Below, in pieces: positions 1-5,834 of a stretch of 5,840 nt of DNA (positions are counted from its first letter, which is position 1; each line of letters opens with the position of its first letter). The notes below the pieces were generated by a model. That model was given only the letters and a program-made list of their open reading frames with translations. It searched no databases and was not told the origin of the DNA. The stretch is from Prevotellaceae bacterium. Its GTDB lineage: Bacteria > Bacteroidota > Bacteroidia > Bacteroidales > Paludibacteraceae. A program made the position numbers and the translations under genes. The DNA lies in the NCBI GenBank assembly GCA_031255055.1, contig JAIRTG010000114.1, positions 1 to 5,840 on the forward strand, given 5' to 3'.

Positions 1-29
1 GTTAAGGATTAATTTGTAAGTTCTCCATG

Positions 30-78
30 TTTAACAATTAATCATTAATCGCTAAACACTCATCACTTATCACTGTCT
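30..78. repeat. AT-rich degenerate tract with about 7-bp period
   Basis: ATTAATC occurs twice in perfect tandem (37-43 and 44-50). In the same 7-base register it is followed by GCTAAAC (51-57), ACTCATC (58-64) and ACTTATC (65-71), then ACT. TTTAACA (30-36) may be a decayed earlier unit. The first two copies are exact; the rest is a degenerate continuation, so only part of the periodicity is certain. The tract lies outside any gene and directly abuts the GC-rich hairpin cluster to its right, and the two could form one composite intergenic element. No function can be read from the sequence. Confidence 0.5.
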
Positions 79-80
79 TA

Positions 81-166
81 CGGGGCGTTGCGGGGCAGAG
101 CCCCGCAGAGGGGGTAGCGAAAGACGCCGTAGGCGGCTGTAGCGAGGGGGAGACTTCCCCCCCCTA
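81..166. repeat. GC-rich cluster of hairpins and direct repeats
   Basis: This non-coding block is sharply richer in G and C than the AT-rich sequence on both sides. It contains a perfect hairpin with an 8-bp stem, TGCGGGGC (89-96), AGA loop and GCCCCGCA (100-107). A small CGCC-GTA-GGCG hairpin follows at 125-135. A third hairpin pairs GGGGGA (146-151) with TCCCCC (156-161) at the start of a C8 run (157-164). Two direct repeats are interleaved with these: GTAGCGA at 114-120 and 139-145, and GAGGGGG at 108-114 and 144-150. The C run could pair with either G-rich arm, so alternative folds are possible. Candidates are a dispersed REP-like intergenic element, a structured non-coding RNA, or a terminator for a plus-strand gene left of the window, since the third hairpin is followed by a T-rich stretch (165-182). 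The structure is certain; its role is unknown. Confidence 0.55.
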
Positions 167-184
167 ATTATTCTTTCTCTTTAA

Positions 185-208
185 GGCGCTGCCGGTAGCA
201 GTTGCGCC
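185..208. other. Imperfect hairpin downstream of the minus-strand cluster
   Basis: GGCGCTGC (185-192) can pair with GCAG (198-201) and CGCC (205-208) around a 5-nt loop, with a 3-nt bulge at 202-204. It sits about 20 nt beyond the stop codon of the last minus-strand gene, where a 3' end structure would be expected. However, the minus-strand sequence after it (TTAAAGAGAAAG) is purine-rich rather than T-rich, so it does not qualify as a standard intrinsic terminator. It may protect the transcript's 3' end, or it may be chance. Confidence 0.3.
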
Positions 209-226
209 GTCGGACAACGGATCTTT

Positions 227-754
227 CTATCGACTGTTCTTTTTTAGCGCTTTCAGCGTGTTTCTGCGGGCGACGATAAAGGCGGGATAATAGTCGGATG
301 GATGTGCGTTTTCGAGATAGGCGGTCAGTTCCTGTGTCAGTCCGGGCTCTTTTGTGCAGACTTCGGACAGGTATTTCATGGCGATCGATTGTAGGCCGGA
401 GGGCCAGCGAGGTGAGAGCATCCATTCAAAACAATGGTTTATTAATTCGACATTGAGCGGCTCGGAAAGGGGTAAATGTAGGAGTAATGAGATGCCGAGA
501 CGTTTTTTGCCGGCGTCGGTTGTTGTCAGACATAGTTGTTCGACCCGCCGGATGTCGTTTGCCGAAAACCGGTCGCTCTTGCGCTTCGCGATTTTTTCGC
601 ACGCCCAAAGTGCGCGTCGGGAGGTGGAGTTGTCGTCGGCGAAGAGTAAACGGGTGAGCGCAGGGAAATCGTCGGGATTGTGTAGCACGTTTTCTACGAT
701 TGTGTCTACCGATGATTTGGACAGGGGATGGGATAATAGCTTTTTATAGTCCAT
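227..754 (-). CDS. Uncharacterised alpha-helical (HEAT-like) protein
   Basis: A 175-residue soluble protein with no signal peptide or membrane segment. I chose the ATG at 752-754, which gives MDYKKLLSHPLSK. The frame stays open back to 955, but that extension lies inside the upstream DUF721 gene and reads as low-complexity basic sequence. The chosen start lies 11 nt after that gene's stop, as expected in an operon. The protein appears to be a chain of amphipathic helices (roughly 14-25, 29-39, 42-58, 65-76, 80-93, 99-113, 117-134, 136-149 and 155-172), with leucine-rich faces and short turns. That pattern suggests a HEAT/ARM-type solenoid. I see no catalytic motif. I recall small helical proteins of similar style in Bacteroidota genomes, some carrying misleading enzyme names, so a transferred enzyme label should be doubted. 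It is the third gene of a tight cluster after plsC and a DciA-like gene. A scaffolding or protein-binding role is inferred from the fold alone. Confidence 0.75.
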   Translation of the reverse strand: MDYKKLLSHPLSKSSVDTIVENVLHNPDDFPALTRLLFADDNSTSRRALWACEKIAKRKSDRFSANDIRRVEQLCLTTTDAGKKRLGISLLLHLPLSEPLNVELINHCFEWMLSPRWPSGLQSIAMKYLSEVCTKEPGLTQELTAYLENAHPSDYYPAFIVARRNTLKALKKNSR

Positions 755-765
755 CGGGGGAGGGG

Positions 766-1056
766 TTATCGAAATATAATGTCTTTTATCACTTCGCTGC
801 CGACATGTGCGTTGAGCGCGTTTTTGATCTCTTCTCGCGATAGGAATAAATCGTGCCTCAAAACGGCCGATGATATGCTTACATATAAAATGTTGTTTTT
901 TATTTCCCGACTCCGCGTGTATTGCTCTACGCTCTTGCCCAGTACCAGCGGCCATGCTTCGATCAAATGCTTTTCGGCCAGTTTTGTGTCGAGCCGATTC
1001 TCCCGAAGTACCTGTAGGAGGACTTCTCGTAAAAGTTGTGTGTTTCTTCGCTTCAT
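766..1056 (-). CDS. DUF721 / DciA-like protein
   Basis: A 96-residue basic protein that matches the DUF721 (DciA) family pattern. An N-terminal helix (about 5-20, RNTQLLREVLLQVLREN) precedes the hallmark tryptophan and glycine in EAWPLVLGKSV (W35, G40). Next come a conserved Thr/Arg turn (YTRSREIKNN), the strand ILYVSISSAVLRHDL (57-70), and the closing motif NAHVGSEVIKDIIFR (82-96). DciA proteins help load the replicative DnaB helicase in bacteria that lack DnaC. In the Bacteroidota the short, domain-only version is common, and its biochemical role there is assumed from family membership. The start is 6 nt after the plsC stop, and the stop is 11 nt before the HEAT-like gene, so it is very probably translated from the plsC transcript. 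No Shine-Dalgarno sequence is evident. I left the gene symbol empty because equivalence to experimentally studied dciA is not shown here. Confidence 0.85.
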   Translation of the reverse strand: MKRRNTQLLREVLLQVLRENRLDTKLAEKHLIEAWPLVLGKSVEQYTRSREIKNNILYVSISSAVLRHDLFLSREEIKNALNAHVGSEVIKDIIFR

Positions 1057-1062
1057 GGGCTG

Positions 1063-1803
1063 TTATGTTGTGGTGGTGTTTTCCAAATGTAGCTTGCGCC
1101 GGATGACGTCGTGGGTGTATTGGGCAAATTCTTTTGTTTTGTCGGGCAAAAATGGCTCGACTTCGATGGCCGGATGAATGTGCATGTTGATCTTCCCGGG
1201 TCTTAGCTTGAGGGTGTTGCGAGGCAGGCGCTCGAATGAACCGGATAGTGTTATCGGCAGTACGGGCAGTTTCAACTCGGTGGCAAGCAGAAATGCCCCA
1301 CGTTTAAAGGCGCCCATCCGACCGGTGTGTGTGCGGGTTCCTTCGGGAAAAATGACGACGGATATGCCGTTTTGCAGTTGCCGGTATGCCTTTTCGAGAC
1401 TTGTTACGGTTGCTTTGCGGCTCTCGCGGCTGATGAAAATGTGTCCCGCAACCTCACAGGCTTTTCCTACCAGTGGGATTTTCCTCAAATCGGCTTTCAT
1501 CATCCATTTGAAAACGGAGGGTAACCAACCGTAGACGACAAAGACGTCGAAGATGCTCTGGTGGTTGCAGGTGATGATGTACGACCGGTTTTTTACGATG
1601 TTTTCCAGTCCTTCAATCGCTACCCTTATCAGACAGATGTGACAGAATAGTCTCCCCCACCAACGCGCCGGATAGTACGAAAATTGCTTGTTGGGAAAGA
1701 CTGGGGATAATATGATGGTGAATACGGCCGCCAGGATGGTGGCTACTATCAGTATCGGCAACGCTATAACGATGATGTATGTGTAGTAAAGTAAAATCAA
1801 CAT
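1063..1803 (-). CDS. plsC: 1-acyl-sn-glycerol-3-phosphate acyltransferase (PlsC family)
   Basis: This 246-residue membrane-bound enzyme is expected to acylate the sn-2 position of lysophosphatidate to give phosphatidate, the precursor of membrane phospholipids, at the inner face of the cytoplasmic membrane. All four blocks of the acyltransferase superfamily are visible. Motif I is the catalytic HX4D, H81-D86, in CNHQSIFDVF. Motif II is GHIFISRE (120-127), with R126. Motif III is FPEGTR (152-157), which binds the phosphate of the acceptor. Motif IV is LPVLPITLSG (179-188). Residues 1 to about 33 are almost entirely hydrophobic and form one or two membrane-anchoring helices. The length is normal for the family. 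The first ATG is used because the hydrophobic anchor begins immediately. It is the first gene of a three-gene minus-strand cluster and faces the divergent RND pump gene. Related family members can acylate other acceptors, such as ornithine lipids, so the precise substrate is less certain than the family. Confidence 0.93.
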   Translation of the reverse strand: MLILLYYTYIIVIALPILIVATILAAVFTIILSPVFPNKQFSYYPARWWGRLFCHICLIRVAIEGLENIVKNRSYIITCNHQSIFDVFVVYGWLPSVFKWMMKADLRKIPLVGKACEVAGHIFISRESRKATVTSLEKAYRQLQNGISVVIFPEGTRTHTGRMGAFKRGAFLLATELKLPVLPITLSGSFERLPRNTLKLRPGKINMHIHPAIEVEPFLPDKTKEFAQYTHDVIRRKLHLENTTTT

Positions 1804-1817
1804 GTTTTCGGATTTGA

Positions 1818-1837
1818 AGTTTTAAAGTTTTAAAGTT
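1818..1837. repeat. 8-bp tandem repeat just upstream of plsC
   Basis: The unit AGTTTTAA is repeated two and a half times without a mismatch (1818-1825, 1826-1833, then AGTT at 1834-1837). It lies 15-34 nt upstream of the plsC start codon, within the probable 5' leader of that transcript, where it reads AACTTTAAAACTTTAAAACT. A change in copy number would alter leader length without touching the reading frame. No function is proven. Confidence 0.6.
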
Positions 1838-1896
1838 AATTGATTACGGGTCTAAAATCAGGCCCCGCTCCTGCCCTCTCTCCTACCCTACTCCCG

Positions 1897-1904
1897 CAAA
1901 AATA
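1897..1904 (-). promoter_or_regulatory. Candidate Bacteroidota -7 element for the plsC cluster
   Basis: Read on the minus strand, these bases are TATTTTTG, an exact match to the TAnnTTTG -7 consensus known for the Bacteroidota housekeeping sigma factor. Transcription would start near 1890, giving a leader of roughly 85-90 nt before plsC that includes the 8-bp tandem repeat. No exact TTTG -33 box is present at the usual distance. The nearest similar tetramer on the minus strand is TTTA at 1928-1931, with a somewhat long 23-nt spacer. Confidence 0.4.
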
Positions 1905-1990
1905 CGAAAACTAAATCAGACATGCGGTAAATTGTGCCGACATTTGTGAAAGATCAACGACGACGGCTGTACCTCAAACTCTTTTATAGA

Positions 1991-2003
1991 TTGTTAAAAA
2001 CAA
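1991..2003. promoter_or_regulatory. Short palindrome, possible operator
   Basis: TTGTT (1991-1995), AAA and AACAA (1999-2003) form a perfect 13-bp inverted repeat. It lies about 33 nt upstream of the candidate pump-gene -7 element, a position where a regulator could bind. It is AT-rich and short, so chance is a real alternative. No regulator gene is present in the window. Confidence 0.25.
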
Positions 2004-2035
2004 CTTGTAAATAAATCTTGTCACACCAAATAAAT

Positions 2036-2043
2036 TATTTTTG
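2036..2043 (+). promoter_or_regulatory. Candidate Bacteroidota -7 element for the RND pump gene
   Basis: TATTTTTG matches the TAnnTTTG consensus exactly and would place the transcript start around 2048-2050, about 16-18 nt before the pump ATG at 2066. It overlaps a 13-bp palindrome at 2028-2040 (AAATAA-A-TTATTT), so a protein bound there could block the promoter. A good -33 TTTG is missing: CTTG at 2017-2020 leaves only a 15-nt spacer and CTTG at 2004-2007 leaves 28 nt. The AT-rich context raises the odds of a chance match. Confidence 0.45.
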
Positions 2044-2065
2044 CGAAAATTAGAACTTCACCGAC

Positions 2066-5000
2066 ATGAATTTATCAGAACTCAGCATCAAACGTCCCGT
2101 ACTGTCAACGGTGCTTGTCCTCATCATTCTTTTAATGGGAATAATCGGTTATTCGTACCTGGGGGTACGCGAATATCCGAACGTAGATAATCCGATAATA
2201 ACCGTTTCGACATCCTACCCGGGCGCAAATGCCGAAGTGATCGAAAAACAAATCACCGAACCGTTGGAACAGAATATCAATGGTATTCCGGGTATTCGTT
2301 CGCTCACGAGTAGCAGCAGTCAGGGTTCATCAAGAATCACGGTCGAGTTCGAACTAAGCGTGGACATGGAAACGGCGGCAAACGACGTACGCGATAAAGT
2401 TTCCCGTGCACAACGCTACCTGCCGCGAGATGTCGACCCGCCGACAGTGACGAAAGCCGACGCCGACGCATCGCCGATTATCCAGATTACAATTATGAGC
2501 GCCCAACGGACACTGTTGGAACTGAGCGAAATTGCCGACCTGACCGTAAAAGAACGCTTGCAGACAATACCCAATGTGAGCGGCGTCGAGATATGGGGAG
2601 AACACCGTTATTCGATGCGTTTGTGGCTCGACCCCGTGAAAATGGCGGCCTACGGCGTAACACCAATTGACGTCAAAAACGCAATTGACCGCGAAAATGT
2701 GGAACTGCCGTCGGGAAGCATCGAAGGCGACCATATAGAACTAAGCATCCGTACGCTCGGACTGATGGAGACACCCGAAGAGTTCAATAATCTGGTGATA
2801 AAAGAAGACAACTACCGCATCATCAGATTCAGCGATATCGGAACCGCATCGCTGGAAGCGGAAGACAGAAAAAATATCACACGCCGCAACGGCCTGCCGA
2901 TTGTGAGCGTTGTGCTGATTCCGCAACCCGGCGCGAATCAAATTGAAATATCGAACGAAACCGCTGTCCGACTCGCACAAATGCAAAAAGACCTTCCGGA
3001 TGACGTCCTTCTCGAGATAGCGTTCGACAATACCCGATTTGTAAGGGCATCCATTTACGAAGTACAGGAAACAATTTTTATCGCTTTCGTTGTCGTTGCG
3101 TTGATCATATTCCTGTTCTTACGCGACTGGCGCGTTACGCTTATTCCCGTTGTGGTTATCCCGATTTCGCTGGTCGGCACATTTTTCATTATGTATGCTT
3201 CGGGATTCTCCATCAACGTACTCTCGATGTTGGCTGTGGTGTTGGCCGTGGGACTTGTCGTGGACGACGCTATTGTTGTGGTCGAAAACATTTATCAAAA
3301 AATAGAAAACGGCATGACGCCCCTGAAAGCAGGCATAGAAGGCTCAAAAGAAATATTCTTCGCAGTCGTATCGACAACCATCACGCTTGTAGCCGTCTTT
3401 TTCCCGATAGTGTTTATGGAGGGAATGACAGGCCGTTTGTTCCGCGAGTTCAGCATCGTTATTTCGGGCGCCGTCATCATCTCATCGTTTGCGGCGCTCA
3501 CCTTCACTCCGATGCTCTCGACCAAACTGCTGAAAAAACGTGAACAACAAAATTGGCTCTACCGGAAAACCGAACCGTTCTTTGTCTTCCTGAACAGGAT
3601 ATATAAAACAGGTCTCGACTTTTTCCTGTCTCACAAATACATCGTCATCCCGATAATCGGGCTTACACTGGTACTTGTCGTTGTGCTGACAGGCGTTATT
3701 CCGTCGGAAATGGCGCCTCTGGAAGACCGTTCGCAAGTAATCATACGGGCTACCGCACCCGAAGGAGCCACTTTTGAATACATCCGCGACTATAACGACA
3801 AAATAGCGCACATCGCCGACTCGGTCGTAGACGAAAGAGAAGCCATTATCGCAATGGTGCGGTCGAACTGGAGCAATGTAAGGATACTGCTTCCCGACAT
3901 TAGAGAAAGAAAAAGGAGTCAGATGGAAATCGCAGCCGAATTGTCGAACGCGGTGAGGGGCGAGACCGAAGCACGTTCGTTTGTACAACAGCAATCAACG
4001 TTTGGAGGACGCGGCGGTATGCCCGTACAATATGTGCTCCAGGCTCCGAACATCAACAAGCTCGAAGAATACATCCCCGTTTTTATGGACAAAGTGAACG
4101 CCAGCCCTCAATTTCAAATGGCCGACGTCAATCTGAAATTTACAAAACCCGAAACACGTGTCATCATCGACCGAGACAAAGCAGCCCTGCTCGGAGTGAG
4201 CACAAGAGACATCGGACAGACACTGCAATATGCACTGAGCGGACAACGGATGGGCTATTTTTATATGAACGGGAAACAATACCAGATTTTAGGCGAGATA
4301 AACCGTCAGCAGCGCAACACGCCGCTTGATTTGCGTACCATTTACGTAAAAAATGCCAAAGGAGAAATGATTCAGTTAGACAATCTGGTTCGTCTGCGTG
4401 AAGACGTCGCGCCGCCTCAACTGTACCGCTACGACAGGTTTACGTCGGCGACGGTTTCAGCCGGACTTGCGCCCGGGTATACAATCGGCGACGGCCTGGA
4501 ACGAATGGACGAAATTGCCGAAGAAGCGCTCGACGAAACATTCAGAACAGCGCTGACAGGCGAATCGAAAGAATTTCGCGAAAGTTCCTCGAGCCTTTTC
4601 TTCGCCTTCGGACTTGCACTGACGCTAATCGTGCTGATTCTGGCGGCACAATTTGAAAGTTTCAAAGACCCGTTTGTTATCATGTTTACCGTTCCGCTGG
4701 CCGTTGCGGGGGCGTTTATCTTCATGTACGCCTTTGACGTCACCATGAACATTTACAGCCAAATCGGTATCATTATGCTTATCGGCCTTGTAGCGAAAAA
4801 CGGTATTCTCATTGTAGAATTTGCAAACCAGCGGCAAGACGACGGACTATCCAAACTGGAAGCAGTCCGTACAGCGGCGGTACAACGTTTCCGCCCCATT
4901 TTGATGACCAGTCTCTCCACCATTCTCGGACTGATACCCTTAGCGTTGGCATCCGCCGAAGGCGCAAACGGCAGAATCGCCATGGGAATTTCCGTCATCG

Positions 5001-5098
5001 GCGGCATGTTGATATCCACCCTTTTTACGCTCTTTGTCATTCCGGTGATGTACGTCTACATTTCGACCGAAAGAAAAAACAAAAAAACAGCAGAGTAA
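2066..5098 (+). CDS. RND efflux permease, HAE1 family (AcrB/MexB-like)
   Basis: This 1010-residue inner-membrane proton/drug antiporter is the pump subunit of a tripartite envelope efflux system. It starts with the family-typical MNLSELSIKRPV and TM1 (about 12-30). A periplasmic porter/docking region follows (about 31-332), then TM2-TM6 (about 335-483), TM7 (524-544), a second periplasmic region (about 545-840) and TM8-TM12 (842-861, 868-888, 894-918, 943-963, 972-997). The proton-relay acidic pair D400-D401 is intact in GLVVDDAIVVVEN (TM4). The partner lysine K911 is present in GLVAKNGILIVEF (TM10). The internal duplication typical of RND pumps is evident. It is slightly shorter than AcrB (about 1049 residues), with a compact segment near 598-606 where AcrB has its glycine-rich switch loop. 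The opening resembles the TriC/MexW-like branch, as I recall those sequences. No adaptor (HlyD/AcrA-like) or TolC-like gene adjoins it: upstream is the divergent plsC cluster and downstream is trmD. Substrates cannot be told from sequence. Confidence 0.95.
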   Translation: MNLSELSIKRPVLSTVLVLIILLMGIIGYSYLGVREYPNVDNPIITVSTSYPGANAEVIEKQITEPLEQNINGIPGIRSLTSSSSQGSSRITVEFELSVDMETAANDVRDKVSRAQRYLPRDVDPPTVTKADADASPIIQITIMSAQRTLLELSEIADLTVKERLQTIPNVSGVEIWGEHRYSMRLWLDPVKMAAYGVTPIDVKNAIDRENVELPSGSIEGDHIELSIRTLGLMETPEEFNNLVIKEDNYRIIRFSDIGTASLEAEDRKNITRRNGLPIVSVVLIPQPGANQIEISNETAVRLAQMQKDLPDDVLLEIAFDNTRFVRASIYEVQETIFIAFVVVALIIFLFLRDWRVTLIPVVVIPISLVGTFFIMYASGFSINVLSMLAVVLAVGLVVDDAIVVVENIYQKIENGMTPLKAGIEGSKEIFFAVVSTTITLVAVFFPIVFMEGMTGRLFREFSIVISGAVIISSFAALTFTPMLSTKLLKKREQQNWLYRKTEPFFVFLNRIYKTGLDFFLSHKYIVIPIIGLTLVLVVVLTGVIPSEMAPLEDRSQVIIRATAPEGATFEYIRDYNDKIAHIADSVVDEREAIIAMVRSNWSNVRILLPDIRERKRSQMEIAAELSNAVRGETEARSFVQQQSTFGGRGGMPVQYVLQAPNINKLEEYIPVFMDKVNASPQFQMADVNLKFTKPETRVIIDRDKAALLGVSTRDIGQTLQYALSGQRMGYFYMNGKQYQILGEINRQQRNTPLDLRTIYVKNAKGEMIQLDNLVRLREDVAPPQLYRYDRFTSATVSAGLAPGYTIGDGLERMDEIAEEALDETFRTALTGESKEFRESSSSLFFAFGLALTLIVLILAAQFESFKDPFVIMFTVPLAVAGAFIFMYAFDVTMNIYSQIGIIMLIGLVAKNGILIVEFANQRQDDGLSKLEAVRTAAVQRFRPILMTSLSTILGLIPLALASAEGANGRIAMGISVIGGMLISTLFTLFVIPVMYVYISTERKNKKTAE

Positions 5099-5110
5099 CC
5101 ACTCATCGTA

Positions 5111-5164
5111 ATGTATACTTTGGCCGACAAACACAAAGAAAAAATCGAAACAAATGCGTATTGA
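5111..5164 (+). other. Short ORF overlapping the trmD start, doubtful
   Basis: In the 55-nt gap after the pump gene, an ATG at 5111 opens a 17-codon frame (MYTLADKHKEKIETNAY) that ends in TGA at 5162-5164, overlapping the first codons of trmD in another frame. If translated, it could couple trmD translation to upstream ribosomes. The gap also contains TATACTTTG (5114-5122), which resembles a -7 element but has one base too many between TA and TTTG. No intrinsic terminator is visible in the gap, so read-through from the pump gene is plausible. There is no conservation evidence, and chance is the default explanation. Confidence 0.15.
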
Positions 5165-5834
5165 TATAATTTCCGCCGTACCCGAATTATTAGACAGTCC
5201 TCTGAATCATTCCATCATCAAGCGGGCGAAAGACAAAGGGATTATCGATATTCATGTATATAATATCAGGGATTATTCGACCGATCGACACCGGCGGATC
5301 GACGATTACGCCTTCGGCTTCAACGCCGGTATGGTGCTACAAATCGAGCCTGTCGACAGGCTGATCACACAATTGAAAAGCGAACGGAACTACGATGAAA
5401 TCATTTACACCTCGCCCGACGGAGAAAAGTTTACGCAAAAAACCGCCAACCGTTATTCGTTACTCAACAACATGATCATTCTCTGCGGACACTACAAAGG
5501 AATCGACCAGCGGATAAGGGAACATTTGATTACGACGGAAATTTCGGTAGGCGATTTTGTACTGACGGGCGGCGAACTACCCGCGTCAATCATCACCGAC
5601 GCCATTGTACGCCTTATTCCGGGCGCCATCGGCGACGAGACTTCAGCGCTGTCCGACTCTTTTCAGGACAATCTGCTGGCCCCTCCCGTCTACACGCGCC
5701 CGTCGGACTACAAGGGCTGGAAAGTACCCGACATATTACTGTCGGGACATCAGGCAAAAATAGAGGAATGGCTACACCAACAATCCATAGCGCGTACAAA
5801 ACTGCTCCGCCCCGATTTGTTGAGTGATGACTGA
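5154..5834 (+). CDS. trmD: tRNA (guanine37-N1)-methyltransferase TrmD
   Basis: TrmD transfers a methyl group from S-adenosylmethionine to N1 of G37, next to the anticodon of tRNAs reading CNN codons, and so prevents +1 frameshifting. The protein has 226 residues, from the first ATG (MRIDIISAVPELL) to the TGA at 5832-5834. The SPOUT trefoil-knot cofactor site is visible as TSPDG (86-90), CGHYKGID (111-118) and ISVGDFVLTGGEL (130-142). The equivalents of the catalytic arginine and aspartate are present: R153 in VRLIPG and D168 in SALSDSF. The C-terminal tRNA-binding part has YTRPSDYKGWKVPDILLSGH and a short tail, making it shorter than the E. coli enzyme (255 residues), as I expect for Bacteroidales. 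The normally glycine-rich loop before GM is unusual: DDYAFGFNAGM (50-60) instead of PYGGG-type. The gene has no evident Shine-Dalgarno but an A-rich leader. It may be co-transcribed with the pump gene 55 nt upstream. Confidence 0.96.
   Translation: MRIDIISAVPELLDSPLNHSIIKRAKDKGIIDIHVYNIRDYSTDRHRRIDDYAFGFNAGMVLQIEPVDRLITQLKSERNYDEIIYTSPDGEKFTQKTANRYSLLNNMIILCGHYKGIDQRIREHLITTEISVGDFVLTGGELPASIITDAIVRLIPGAIGDETSALSDSFQDNLLAPPVYTRPSDYKGWKVPDILLSGHQAKIEEWLHQQSIARTKLLRPDLLSDD

Noticed and set aside
157..164. C8 homopolymer as a phase-variation switch
   Set aside because: It is outside any coding frame and not within a recognisable promoter spacer, so slippage there would have no evident effect.
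146..182. Rho-independent terminator made of the GGGGGA/TCCCCC hairpin and the following T-rich stretch
   Set aside because: The T-rich part is interrupted by A and C and is preceded by extra Cs, and no plus-strand gene is seen upstream in the window. It is kept only as an alternative reading of the GC-rich element.
354..749. A 131-codon plus-strand open frame opposite the HEAT-like gene
   Set aside because: Its translation is rich in Ser, Arg and Cys with no recognisable motif, and it is antisense to a frame with coherent helical periodicity. It is a shadow.
755..955. A 67-residue N-terminal extension of the HEAT-like protein, from an ATG at 955
   Set aside because: It lies wholly within the DUF721 gene and the short gap after it, and reads as basic, low-complexity sequence. 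The ATG at 754 gives normal operon spacing.
779..1534. Plus-strand open frames opposite the DUF721 and plsC genes
   Set aside because: The minus-strand frames carry clear family motifs (W35/G40; HX4D and FPEGTR), and the plus-strand products resemble nothing and overlap each other.
3482..3994. A 170-codon minus-strand frame inside the RND gene
   Set aside because: The plus-strand reading is a full-length RND permease with intact motifs. The antisense product is Cys/His/Arg-rich and is an expected by-product of codon bias.
5099..5153. Terminator between the pump gene and trmD
   Set aside because: No inverted repeat with a following T-run is present in this 55-nt gap.
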